DNA from: Aralia elata
Taxonomy: Eukaryota; Streptophyta; Magnoliopsida; Apiales; Araliaceae
Assembly: GCA_034770075.1 (NCBI GenBank)
Contig: JAVJAP010000034.1
Coordinates: forward strand, 868,001 to 932,000
Reading direction: 5' to 3'
Length of the DNA stretch: 64,000 bases
Part shown: one piece after another, positions 33,410-46,100 of the stretch
Numbering within the stretch: the first letter of the stretch is position 1
Layout: every line of letters starts with the position of its first letter
Notes under the pieces: model-generated
Told to the model about the DNA's origin: nothing
The model's database searches: none
The model's input: the letters and a program-made list of their open reading frames with translations, nothing else
Position numbers and translations under genes: made by a program

Positions 33410-33820
33410 AATTAAAATTAAAAAGTTTTATTTAACTTAGAATGAGATTCCACGTTAACTAGAATTAATGAATTTATTCTATTTTGGAATAGGATTCCAT
33501 GTTTCCTAGAATAAAGGAGTTTATTCACATATGGAATAGAATTCCATGTTTCCTTAAAAATAAAGTTTTTTATTTTGATAAGGAATAAGATTCAACATAT
33601 TTTATTTTCCAACAATTTTAAGTTAAAATAAAAGAGTTTGTTTTGAACTTGAAATTAGATTCCATGTTAATTGAAATAAAAGAGTTTATTTTGATTTGGA
33701 ATTTGATTATAAATAAAGGAGTTTATTTTTATTCAAATTTGGATAAAATAATATAAATAAGTTTATTATGATTTAAATTTTGATTAAAATAAAGGAGTTT
33801 ATTTTTGTTTCAAAATTGGA
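33410..33820. repeat. AT-rich degenerate ~60-bp repeats in the copia leader
   Basis: Variants of GGAATA.GATTCCATGTT and AATAAAGGAGTTTATTTTGAT alternate about seven times. One copy forms ATGGAAT-AGA-ATTCCAT (33531-33547), a perfect 7-bp dyad. Confidence 0.65.
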
Positions 33821-34580
33821 TTTCTAGTAAACATTTAATTTCCCATTAAATGATATCAATGCATATATAGAATGGTTTTATTATTCATGAGATGAATGCT
33901 ATTTATTGATGCATATAGTGATATGTATGATAATAGATAGGGATTGATTATGGACTATTGACTAATGTGTGATTCGAATTATTTTAGTGGATGCTTGAAC
34001 GAATGGGGTTTTATAAATGGGGTCTGCGTACCTCGTCTTCTCTAGTTTTTCTTAATGTAAATTCTATTTCCCTCCTATGTACTTCCCCTTGACTGCTGAT
34101 CAAGGTTTCTATTTATTGTAAATAGTTTATGTAATAGGTTTAGTTAGAATTACTTGAAGAATTGGAGACAAAGGAGTAAGGAGCGCTTAAAGACCCGTTT
34201 ATAATGGAGCCCGGGTTTAAATGTAATAGTTATATTTAAATTTTGTTCTTGCACCCTAGGTTTGACCTTTTGGTTCACTTGGTGGCTCTAGTGAACCAAA
34301 CTAGAATAAAAGTCCATAATCAATCCGGGTAGAATATAGTATTCTATATGTGCATGCTTACTATGTATATATTATATATTATACAACATGCTTCACATGT
34401 TAAATAATATGACGCGTATTTTATATATATATGTGCATGCGCGCTAAACAAGATGAGACAAATAATAACAAACCCCTCAAAGAAATTATATTAAGTCCTA
34501 AGCGTTCAAAGATATTTGGAATATCGAACGTCGCCTTCTAACATGGTAAAGCAATAGAGTATTAAATATTTAATATGAGT

Positions 34581-34874
34581 TTGTTGTGTGACCACAAGGC
34601 AAGTATTAAATATTTAAGATGTTGCATTATCACATTTGATGCTTATTAAGGAATTGAATATTACTGTTTTGTTGTGTCACCACAAGGACGATATTTTTCT
34701 TTTCACATATATGAAAATGCTAGGTTGGAATTAACTTGGATAATTTTGATTCGGATGTGTCACCACTTGATCAAAATAATGTAAGAGGCAAAATACAAGG
34801 AGTTACATAGTGATGTAATTAACAATAGTTGTCTACCTATTTATTTATATATCGTTTGTTGTGTCACCACAAGG
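34581..34874 (+). repeat. Repeated TTGTG-TCAC-CACAA motif in the copia leader
   Basis: GTTGTGTCACCACAAGG-like elements occur at about 34583, 34671, 34754 (half) and 34858. The same set is found in copy A (about 11266, 11356, 11438 and 11541). TTGTG and CACAA can pair across a 4-nt loop. They lie upstream of gag. Confidence 0.7.
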
Positions 34875-35111
34875 CTATATACATTTGAAATGAGATCCTT
34901 ATTCTTACTAGCAAATCTTTAATTAGAATTGCCGAACTATATATTTAGGGTAATATGGTTTAATGAAAATAGTGAGGTACCAATTTAAAACCAAGACCTA
35001 ATTTATTTTAGTAATTAATTAAGAAATGAATGTATGCTAAAATGTTGTCAAATTACAAATTCATTTACAGAATTTTACAATGTCTAATTTACTATCACTG
35101 CGGAGCATATT

Positions 35112-36541
35112 AGATGCTAATTAACCGGACCAAATTAAAAGGACTGGTTGAAGAATTTGAGAATAGTTCTCAAGGCTGAAAAGCTATCTTATATCCTTAA
35201 TATGCCTATCCCTGCAATGGCTGCAGACAATGCCTCTGAGGAAGAGGTTGCTACTTTTAGAAAGTGGCAAGATGATGCACAGTTGGCTCAATGTATCATG
35301 CTCGCATCCATGAGTAACGAGCTTCAGCGTCAGCATAAAACTATGGATGCTCCTATTGTACTTCGGCACCTTGAAGGAGCTGAATGGTGAGGAAAATAGG
35401 ACTATTAGATATCAGATATCTAAGGAGCTTTTCCGATTTAGAATGACCGATGACACTACAGTAAAGACATATGTCCTAAAATGATCAAACTGATTGAACA
35501 ATTGGGACAACTGGGTTTTAATGGATGGAGAGTTGATCCAAGATTTGATCTTGCAATCACTTCCAGACTCTTTCTCACAAATTGTTGTGAATTTCCACAT
35601 GAACAAGCTATATCAGCCTGCCTGAGTTGCTTAAACATGTTGAAAACTGTAAAGAGTCACTTTCCAACCAAGAAAGACCAAGTCTTACTGGTAGATGATT
35701 CTTCCAGGAAGCGGAAGAGGGCCAAGGATCTTTTTAAAAGAAGAACAATTCAAAGAAGGTAAATGGAAAGGAAAAACCAAAGGACAATAAGAACAAGACT
35801 GATGCAGATAGCAAAAGAGTTTGCTTCCACTGCAATAAGCCTAAATACTAGAAAGGAAACTGTAAGGAGAATCTTACAAAGGCTAACCAAAAGAAGCTTA
35901 GTGAAGCTTCAGTTACAAATATAGGTTTGTTCATGATTGAAATAAATTTTTCTGTAAGTCAAGGTTCTACTTGGGTATTGGATATTGGCTATAGTTCTCA
36001 CATATGCAATCCAATGCAGAGACTAGCAGAAGTAGAAAGCTAAACAAAGAGTAAGTAATCTTATGTGTGGGAATGGAGCAAAGGTTGCTACATTAACCAT
36101 AGGAACTTATAGTTTAGAATTACCTACGGGCAAGTCTATTAAGTTAATAAGTTGTTATTATGTTCCAGTTCTCATTAGAAACATTAGAACTTTCGTTGTT
36201 GGACAAGGAAGGTTCTGGTATTATATTTAAGAACAATTGTTGTTCTATTTATAATGATAATGTTTTGTTTGAAACTGGAAGATTACTTGATAGACTTTGT
36301 ATACTTGACTTACATGAAAAATATTTTGCAAATTGAATAAACTAATAAAAGAAAAGGAGATGGTCATTCAAAGAGTTGAATGTGTGTATTTGATAAAATA
36401 CATGTCTGAATCATTTGAAATGTTCAAAGAATTCAGAAGTGAAACATATTGACAAAGTATTAAGATTCTTTGATCAGATCGAGGAAGGAATACTTATGCA
36501 ATGAGTTTCTAGATCATCTCAAAATGGTATTTTCTCATAAT
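35112..36541 (+). pseudogene. Copia copy B: gag, PR and partial IN remnants
   Basis: The gag start is readable at 35148-35390 (RIVLKAEKLSYILNMPIPA, then AQCIMLASMSNELQRQHKTM), and more follows in broken frames to about 35760. The zinc knuckle near 35820-35860 has lost its histidine (to Y) and carries TAG at the tryptophan. The PR segment near 35965-36005 reads DIG where copy A keeps DTG. After TTGAATAAACTAATAAAAG (about 36350) the sequence jumps to the middle of integrase, so the HHCC region is deleted, as in copy A. Copia C retains that region. Confidence 0.8.
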
Positions 36542-38566
36542 GGACACCTCCTAATACGCAATAATTAATTGGTGTATCTAAAAGGAGAAATTGTATCTTG
36601 TTGGACATGGTGCAGTCCATAATGATTTTTACCGATATTCTAGTATCTATCTGGGGTTATGCCCTAGAAACGGCTGCATATCTACAAAAATAAGGTAACC
36701 TCAAAAATCCGAGCCCAAGACTCCATAAAGGTTATGGATAGGGAAGATTCCTACTCGTAAGTATGTTAAGATAAAGGGGTTGTCTAGCTTATGTGAAAAG
36801 GTTTCAAAGATAAGTTTGGGACAAAATCTGACAAGTGCAGACTTATGGGTTATCCTAAAGAAAGTTTAGGGTATTATTACTATAATCCTACACGCTGCCT
36901 TCTTAGATAAAGATGTTTATCATTGAAGGAGCTAGTGAGAGGGTAATAGATCTTGAAGGTGTTCAAGAACCACAAAGCACTTTAAGTCGAACCGAGGAAC
37001 CTGTAGATAGACCTATTGTACAACAACCGAATCGTAAATCTGGAAGAGTGCCGAAGATACCTGGGAGGTATGGATTCATCATAGAGGATGATGATGAGGT
37101 ACGCATCATAGAGGATGATGATCCAGTTATATACGATGAGGCTATGAGTAGAAGACACTCAGAGAAATGGCAGATGGCCATGAATTCCGAAATGAACTCC
37201 ATGTATGAGAACCAAGTATAGACTCTGGTTACTCCACAAAAGGGCATAGTGCCTAGAGTGTGAATATGGGTCTTTAAGAGAAAGACTGAGGCAAATGGCA
37301 AGGTGGTGACCTACAAGACCAGACCTGTTTAAAAGGTTTTTCAAGTCAAGGAGTTGATTGTGATAAAACCTTATTACCGGGTAATGCTCAAGTCCACTTG
37401 AATTTTGCTTGTGGTTGCAGCTTATTACGAAATCTGGCAATATGGATATGGAGACGCCCTTCCTCAATGAAGACTTGAGGAGAATGTATGTATGATACAG
37501 CCAGAGGAATTTGTTTCAAAGGTTGAAGCAAATCGTGTTTTAAGCTACAATGATCCATTGATGGATTGAAGCAAGCTTCTCAAAGATAGAACATTCATTT
37601 TGATGAGAGAATCAAAAGAGTTTGATTTTATCAAAAATGAGAATGAACCTAGTGTGTACAAAAGGGTCATTGGGAGCATTGTGACATTCCTAGTATTATA
37701 TGTTGATATACTACTGATAAGGAATAACGCACCAATACTACAATCAGTAAAGATAAAATTGTCTAAACATTCCTTCATGAATGACTTGGGAGGAGCATCC
37801 TATAAATTGGGGATATAAATCTATATAGATAGATTTAAAAGGATGTTCGGCTTGACCCAAGGAACGTATATTCATTTGATGCTAAAGGCGTTTAGCATGG
37901 CAAACTCCAAGAGGGGTCTCATGATGATGAGCCATGGAGTGTATCTCTCTAAAATTGTCCCCAATTGAAAGAGAGATCACATGAGTTACTATTATGTATG
38001 CAATGAATTTACTAGGCTTGATGTTGATCAGTCATATTCTAGAAATGATCACTGTAAGATAGTGATAAACATCTTTAGGTACTTAACCGGTACTGAAGAT
38101 GTAATCATGATTCATGGTAGGTTTGAATTAAAACTAAAGGGCTAAACAGACTCAAGTTTTTCAGACTGGCCAAAATGATAACAAATCCACTTTAAGGTAA
38201 ATCGTTACCTTGAAAGGTGGTTAAGTGAATTGAAAAGTTCCAAACAGCAAAGAGTTGCTGGTTTAGTGACAAAGACAAAGTATATAGTTGTAAATGAAGC
38301 TGCAAGTTTGATTATTTGGATGAAAAGTTCATTACAGAACTATGAATAGTTCTTAAGTCTCATCTTGGATTCAAACAAGTGTTGTGGCACTTTCATTTGA
38401 TTAGTAGAATCATTGAAAGAGGAAAAGTCACTATAGAGATAGTGGACTCTCGAGAACAACATTGCATATCCATCTACTGAAGCTTTATCCAACAGCAGGA
38501 TGATCGTCACTTAGAGAAGAAGGGTATTAGATACCATGACGATTGGCTTTAGTGCAAGTGGGAGAT
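36542..38566 (+). pseudogene. Copia copy B: IN end, RT and RNase H remnants
   Basis: It begins with the IN C-terminal region (GVSERRN-like reading near 36575 and GYALETAAY near 36655). The linker/RT start is open at 36913-37218 and stops at TAG. RT catalytic sequence LYVDILLI (37600-37818) lacks one aspartate, exactly as in copy A. RNase H-like sequence continues to about 38540 with many stops, most explained by C-to-T or G-to-A changes. The PPT GCAAGTGGGAGAT ends at 38566. Confidence 0.75.
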
Positions 38567-40318
38567 TGAAAGTAGTATGCACACAAGCCAATCATATTTG
38601 ATATGATGTAGCATATACTTTATAATCTTATTCATTTGTTAAAGGCATTTTACTTTATCTACATCGTGCTGTTATATTAAATGTGATAAACCCATAGTTT
38701 TGAGCAATACTTTTAGAATCATGATGGTGATCATGCTAATGAGATCTAAATTCTAGATAGCTCATAAACTAAAATCGTTCCTAATCGTTGGATTACTAAA
38801 AAGGAGATTAGTGAATCCGAATAGATTAGTACATACGTTGCTTGCTCTTATGAAGAGGATGATTGATCTCATAATCATTTGTGTGGAGACACTAAAGCAA
38901 GTATGTGGGTGCTTATTAGAGAATAAGTTCACTGAACGTAGCTCGCTAAGGAATACCTAATGGAGTTTTACTTGTCTGTCAATAGGAATTCCTCTAGTTA
39001 TAGTAGTACAAGTGATCCTTGGACTTGAGATCATCATAGTATCTTGTGTGTGATGAGTTATACTTTGACATGTCCCTTAAGACCCTTAGGGTATATCAAA
39101 GGGTATGATTGGGTATAATAAGTTATACATGGAGGTAGGTGAATGATCAACACAGAATCTACCACTTCTAGTAAAAGGAGAGAATGTCCTATGTGATTCG
39201 ATAAATGACGACTCAGAAGTCTTTAGCCAAAGCAGAATGAAATTAGAAAGGAGTTTCTAATTTACATTACGAGAGTTGTTCATTTGAGAATCGAAATACA
39301 TATAATTAAATAAAATAAGACTTGACAGTAATTCCATGTCTTATATTTAATTGGGACAATTGTATAGCAGAAGGATTGAATTGTACGGTAACTATTCACT
39401 GAAAGGTTCTTTTGTGATTAATGTTGAAATCTATATTATCTGGAAAGTCATTGATCGCTAAGGGGCTTACCCTTATTGTAGAATAAATATTATTTATTTA
39501 AATGAATTAAATAGTTTAATTTATTTATTTAAATAAAATTAGAATTATTCTAATTGATTTATTCACAACCGGTTTAATATGGAGAACCTAAAGGGTCACA
39601 CTGCAAAAGGAAAATATTTATTTAAGAAGTAAATGACATAATCGTAATAATAAGTTAAGTGTATTTAATTTAATCTATGGAGATAGAATAAATTAAATAG
39701 CCTAATATTTATTATTTAATATTTTGGAAATATTAAATATAAATTAATAAGAGGAGTCTTATTATTATTATTACTATTATTATTATTTAATTCCTCAAAG
39801 GGTTTGAGAATTAATTAACAAAAGTACTCTCATAAATTTCTAATTGGATTAGGAGTTTAATTAATTAAAGGAGTTTAATTAAAATAAAAACCCTAATCCT
39901 AAATAGTTTAGGAGAGTTCTCTATATCTATAAATAAGAGGAGTCTTATCATAATTTGGGGTTAGACAGTTACACACTCTTCCATAAGAATTGGAAAGAGA
40001 GAGAGAGTACTTGTAATTTCTATAGAGATAGAAACTAGGGTTTTGCCAACACCCATCTTCTTGAACAACTATTATTCCTTGGTGGATCACCTCTAAAGGC
40101 CAAACACTTGGGTGGCTAATATTGATCAAAAGAAGGAATTTAATCGGTGGAATTCAAGGAGAACGCGAAAGAATTTGAGGTGAACTTGTACCTGAGGAAG
40201 CTTTGATTCACGAGGGTATAATTCTATATCTTTATCTCTTTCGTTTAATTAATAATTGATCATAAGGATGATCATGTTGATGGTTTGTATGAAAAATATT
40301 AAAATCCATTTTATTGCG
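38567..40318 (+). mobile_element. Copia LTR 2, left part
   Basis: It starts TGAAAGTAGTATGC and is collinear with copia LTR 1. It is interrupted at TTGCG (40314-40318) by the Tat element and resumes at 57967. Its TATA box is at 39928-39936. Confidence 0.8.
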
Positions 40319-42402
40319 TGTAGACACCCAAATTTTGCATTTCGTATACTAACCTTGACAGGAGGGCAAATTCGTCAAATGGACCGGCCTGCGAGAGCGA
40401 AAGATGGAAAAAGTACAGACGCTCGACGCCACCATGACAATGTGCAACCGAATCGACGTGACGGCAGGGCTATCCGAATTTGGCATTCCCGGAAGGTGTG
40501 GCACGCCTCCCAGTGATTCCCGGACTGTAAAATACGAACCTGTCAGCGAAAAGTAGCGTCACGGCACGAAAATCGAGGCGTATCACGAGAATTGAGAAAG
40601 TCAAGCCAGCCAGCCGCGGATTGATCTGCGGCCAAGTGGGTGCGCCAGCACGGAAACCAGGAAATCAGCACTATCAGCTGAGTGCGATGGGAGGTGGGCC
40701 AGCCAGCCGCAGATGGATCTGCGGCCAGCCGCAGATCAATCTGCGGCTGGCTCTGGCCAGCCTATTTCAGCCCAGTTTCGTGCAGCATACAAGAGAGAGC
40801 AGTTTGGCGGAAGAAGAAAAAAAATCAGCAGCAGTTTTAGCTCGGAAATAGAGAGAAATAGCAAAAATTCTTGCAACAATTGAGAGAAAAAGAGAGGAAT
40901 TTCCTTTGTTGTTAGATTATATCAATACATCTCATATTTCGCTCAATACACAAGTTTCTACACAATTTTGGTATCATTTGCAAGGTGAAAATCTCATTAT
41001 TTTTGCAACTTCTATCATGTCATTTGGCTAAATTTAATCGTAATTTTCAAGAATATTGTTGAACAATCATGGATTAGGGATTATTGGTGAGGGTTCCATT
41101 GGAACAAAATTCTTCCTAATAATCCGATGATATCTAATTGGTGAAATTTCTAGCTTGTTTATGGATATATATTAGGCGTAGTTTAATTGATTGTATTTTT
41201 AGGATGTGTTAGGCAATCTACGTTGTTATTGTTGTAGTATTCATTTTGTGAGTATGTAGTAATCGTGGTTGTGAGCCTAGGAAAGCGACCCCGTGGTTCA
41301 AATCCGATGATGGACGTTTTGGTGTATGTAATAGATTCAAGATGCTTGTTTTGTAATGTGTAACTGTCGGGCCTTAAAACGACGCTAAGGCGAGAATCGG
41401 GTTTAAGGCCCCGTATTAGTGGAATATGTGATTGTTGGCGTTCGGGGATATTTTGATGGCTTACATGCCCATGGATAGCCCCGACGCATGTTTATGCTCG
41501 ATTAGATTTTGAGACGCCAAGAGAATTTCAAAAAGATTAAACGATAAAGATCTTTTCTAAAATCAATCAAAGTAGGATATTAGCATCACGAGGCTAAAAA
41601 TTTGGAAATGCTAACGAAAATCGATTCCTATCCTACGGGAAAGCTAAAAGAGGTTATTTTCAAATGTCACGAAAAAATGGGTTTTATAAAAGAACGAAAC
41701 GTTTTATTAAACCTTGATACATAGGGTGAAAGAGATTCTAGAAATTGCCCATCAATTATGAAAGCAACGTATAAATCTCGATTCCTATTTGGCTAAGGTT
41801 TAACGAAATCATGCCTTCCCAAAACGACACTTAATAAAAATCTCATAATTTTTGCCATTTAAAATCGAACCTTTCCCATAAAAAAATAAAGCTTTCTCGT
41901 ATTAAAGGAAAAGACATCCTAAGCACTCTCCAAAATAAAACACGCCTCTTTCATAAAATACCCAAAAGAATTTCTTCCATACAAACTCACCACAACATTC
42001 ATTCAGGCACACATACACACACACACGCCCACATACACATTTTATGAAATAAAGGATAGGAAAGTATCAAGATTGCGGTAACCGTGTTTCACGGGAGTTG
42101 AGGGATGCCTAACACCTTCCCCTCGCTTAAGCAAGCCCCCGAACTCTATGAATCTCGATTCGCAGACCAATTAATTCGGAGTCACATATGAGCCAGCGAT
42201 TTATAAAGAAACGAAAACTCGGATGAGTTGGTACATCGATTTCAAATATACCAACTGGCGACTCTGGTTAATTGGCTCATCATAAAACGCGATCTTTCAA
42301 AACCCCGTCGACATCAATGCCGACCTTTTCCAAAAAAAATCATCTAAACCGGAAGGCTAAAATTGGAAAAGACAAGGATGACGAGAAAACCCGGCGTCGA
42401 CA
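40319..42402 (+). mobile_element. Tat/Ogre-type 5' LTR, 2,084 bp
   Basis: It starts TGTAGACACC and ends CGGCGTCGACA. By eye it differs from the 3' LTR (55882-57966) at about four substitutions and one A-run length, so the insertion is young. TTGCG flanks both outer ends (40314-40318 and 57967-57971). The inverted-repeat cluster at 40611-40751 is listed separately. Confidence 0.95.
40611..40751. repeat. Dyad modules CCGCAGAT-NN-ATCTGCGG in the Tat LTR
   Basis: Units lie at 40611-40634 and, back to back, at 40704-40751. The arms are CCGCAGAT and ATCTGCGG, and the central two bases vary (TG, GG, CA). The same modules are in the 3' LTR (56174-56314), three tandem units lie at 54640-54708, and related ones are in the solo LTR. 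Confidence 0.85.
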
Positions 42403-42404
42403 GC

Positions 42405-42422
42405 TGGCGACTCTGCTGGGGA
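42405..42422 (+). other. Tat primer binding site
   Basis: TGGCGACTCTGCTGGGGA begins two bases after the LTR. Ogre/Tat elements are reported to use tRNA-Arg with a site of this kind; the exact tRNA is not verified here. Confidence 0.7.
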
Positions 42423-43174
42423 ACATTAGAGGGCTTAAGCCGCGTTCAAATCTTGATGTTATCCTATCCTTTTAAATTCATAAAATGTGTGGGTATGCGA
42501 TATTTTGATTTTTTACTTTTGTTGTGTGAATGTGTGTTTTGTCGAATAAATGAATGATTTGAATGAAATTGCCTTACTTTTGAGTAATCATTTGCATACG
42601 GTGAGGACGATGAATGTGAATGTATGAGAGTACCTCCTCCTGAGGCGAACCTGTCGGTTGCTTATTACTGGACTCGAAGGGGCTGCTCCCCGGAGATGGC
42701 TCAGGAAACGCACCACCCAAATCCGCTCCAATCGAAAGGGCTCAGACGAGTAGATTGCGAAGATTTGGGGACCTTCATGCCGAAAAGCCCGTGAGAGTAA
42801 CCCTGGGATAGGTCAGCCTCAGATTAACCCAACGCAGGCAGAGTCTCTTCATGCCCTTTTACATTCATGCGTATAAATGTCATGGTCCCATCCATATATA
42901 CCTCCCTTTCTGTCAAAGGATTACTAACCGCTGCGTTTTGCAGGGAACAACTGGGGAAGCATAATAAGTCATAACGGCATTTATTATTGCAATAAGGGAC
43001 TACTAACATGCTGTTTTGTAGAAAAAGATTAAAAAACCCAAAACACAAAAGTTACAGCTTTAGCATGTGTCCATATCCTTTCATTTCCCGGGACTAAACT
43101 TCGAACCGTTATTTCGCAGGATTGCTCCTCAAACCCGTTCGCAGTCTAAAAGGGCCCAAAACCCCATATATGAA
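42423..43174 (+). other. Tat leader
   Basis: No credible protein lies between the PBS and the gag ATG at 43175. Three acceptor-like sites (TGCGTTTTGCAG near 42943, TGCTGTTTTGTAG near 43020, TTATTTCGCAG near 43119) might be used for leader splicing. The gag frame is open back to 43067, but only with a GTG start. Confidence 0.6.
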
Positions 43175-46100
43175 ATGGCTGATATTCCATCTACCAATTC
43201 CGGTGCCATATCTAGGGAGGAATTTGATGACTTTAAGAAGCAGATGTTAGAAATGGCCATAATGCTAAGAGAGCAGTTGATACCCAGGCAGGAACTACCT
43301 AAGGAGGATCCACCTAAGGGCGAGCCAGTCGTCCCAAAGGCCATTCCCGTCCCCAATAAAACAGTGATTACTATCCCGGAAGAGGGAGATACAGATGATT
43401 TGCAGAAGAAAATGAGACAAATGGAAGAAACCATCCAATCTATCAGGGGCATAGGGTCCCTCGGCAGGGTTAACTATTCAGATTTATGTGTCTTCCCCGG
43501 AGCCAGATACCCGGAGAAATTCAAAATCCCAGAGTTTGAAAAATACAATGGAAAGGGGGACCCCTACACACACTTGAAAATATACATTGGAGAACTCGGG
43601 TCCTATGCCGAGGACGAGGGGTTGAGAATGCAGCTGTTCCAGAAAAGCTTAACGGGTGAGGCAAGAATCTGGTATGCCCACCTTGACAACGCCCGAATCC
43701 ACAACTGGGAGGAATTGGCCCATACTTTCTTAAACCAATACAGCTTTCAGGCCCAGATGGCCCCTGACAGGTATCAAATGACAAAGGTTAAGAAACAACC
43801 TAGGGAATCCTTCAGGGAATACGCGCAACGATGGAGGGGCATGGCCGCACAGGTGACCCCCCCAATGAGCGAGTCAGAGATGGTGATGACCTTTGTAGAC
43901 ATTCAAGAGGCACCATATTATGAACGAGTCATCTCGGGGATTGGGAGACCCTTCGCTGAAATGATTAAACATGGAGAGATGGTAGATATGGGGTTGAAAT
44001 CGGGTAAAATCCGGGACTTTACTGCTTTAGAAACTGCTGCCGAGCAAATACAGAATGGAAACTATGGCAGCAGTTCCCGGAGGGTCCAAAAGAAAAAGGA
44101 AGAGGATGTCTCCCTCATCCTACAGGGGTCATCCAGAAAAACAGAAGGGCATCTTCCGGTACAGGTGCAAAGGGTAGGGCCATCCCGACAGCCAAACTTC
44201 ACAGATCAAAGGGCAGAGGGGCGAAGAAGATATGAGGCCTCGCAAAATCGAGTATTCACCCCACTCAGGGAGCCTCTCGAGCGGATTTTGGCGGTATTGA
44301 TGGCCCAAAAGAAGATAATCAATTTGGCTCCCCCAAGTGACCCGAAGGGAAGGAGATTTGACCCAAGCAAACGGTGCGCCTACCACTCGGGTTCCCCGGG
44401 TCATGATACACAAGATTGTTGGACATTGAAACATATAATTCAGAACATGATCGACAATGGGGAAACTGTGGTGGAACAACCAGACTCCCCGAATGTTAAG
44501 GCAAATCCCCTGCCAAGACATGATGGAGGGGGGGTCAATGTGACGGAGGCAAGTGAGGCTGGGGGGCCGCCAAGATTGAACTATGTACAGAAAATTGAGG
44601 AAATGATCAATGTGATACATGATCATGGGAGTGCACGAGGAGCGCCCATCAGGTTGATAGGGGTGGGTACGAATAGCACGGAGGGACCGGTCAAGTTGAC
44701 GGCTCCGAGGCCCATCATCCTTGCGGCAAGGCCGCAACTCCCTATCAGTAGTCTAAAGACTGTACCCTGGAATTATGGGGGAATACCAGAGGAAGCGGCC
44801 AGTTGTGCTTCCGTGACAACAAAGGGGAACCCCTTATATCTTCCCGGGCGAGTCCTTGAGAGCCAAAGGAGAAAAAATGAAGAGGTTTCCGAGGAAAGGG
44901 CCATAAAATTTTTGAAACGGATGGATCACCCAGAAACAAGAGGGATCCAGATTTTAAATGAGGAGTCAACCCTAACATCAGTCATGGACTTGGTGTTGTC
45001 ATCCAGTGAGCATTGCAAAACCCTGGCGAAGGTCCTGGAGGAAGCATACGTGCCCAAAGAAATTAGTGAGGAGGGTTTCGGCCAGCTGGTGGGCCACCTA
45101 CTGGAAAGCGATGCAATATCCTTTACGGATGAGGACATTCCCAAGGAGGGAAGGGGGCACCGAAAACCGCTACACATTGCGGTAATCTCCTCAGGATATG
45201 TCATGAATGGGGTGCTGATCGATGGGGGATCGGCATTGAATATATGCCCTCTCAGTACGCTAAAGAAAATGAACATCAGTTCCAAGCGCCTACGGGCCAG
45301 TCATGTGGTGGTCCGGGCTTTTGACGGATCCCGGAGGGATACCATTGGAGAAATAGAATTGTCGGTGGAGATAGGGCCCTGTACATTTGACATCTCTTTC
45401 CAAGTTCTTGACATCGCGGCCAGCTACAACCTGCTGTTAGGGAGGCCATGGATACACATGGCCGGGGCAGTTCCCTCCACGCTCCACCAACAAATCAAGC
45501 TAATCATCAATGGGAATCTGGTAACAATCTCGGCCGAATGTGATGACCCTTCTCCTCCTAGGAGTGACCTGCCAGTGATCGATGTGGATGAGTCGGCAGC
45601 ACCTGCCAGCTTTCAAGCACTGGAGATTAGCACTCCCCACTATAAGTGCCTTGGAGCTCCAACTGTGAAACCTAGGGTCTCTCCCGAGCTTACCTTTGTG
45701 GCAAAGGAAATGATAAAAATGAACTTCCAGCCTGGGCAGGGGTTAGGAAGGAGCAGTCAGGGAATCACCGAGCCCATCCACCTACCACAACAGATGGGCA
45801 AAGCAGGGTTGGGATACCATGAGGGCGCAGCACGGAGACACCGTCGGGGTGCGGCTCCGATTCGACTAGCTGGCAGTCCAGTGACCAAAGTCGACAATGA
45901 GCAGGGGATCATCGAGCCTGTGATTGGGGCAGGGAATGAAGAGTTAACCCCCGCACGTAAGGAGTCAACCCGGAGGGAGAGTTTCCTGCAAGAGGTCGCC
46001 AAGGAGTTTGAAGCCAAGTGCTACATCCCCGGACAATCAACAAGCAGTGGGGAGGGGACGAATATTATCGCCCCACCCGGGTCCCAACAAGTTGTGCCTG

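Noticed and set aside
42430..43066. Ogre-type ORF1 in the Tat leader
   Set aside because: Ogre elements have a long extra ORF before gag; here the leader is only about 750 bp and no frame of useful length is present.
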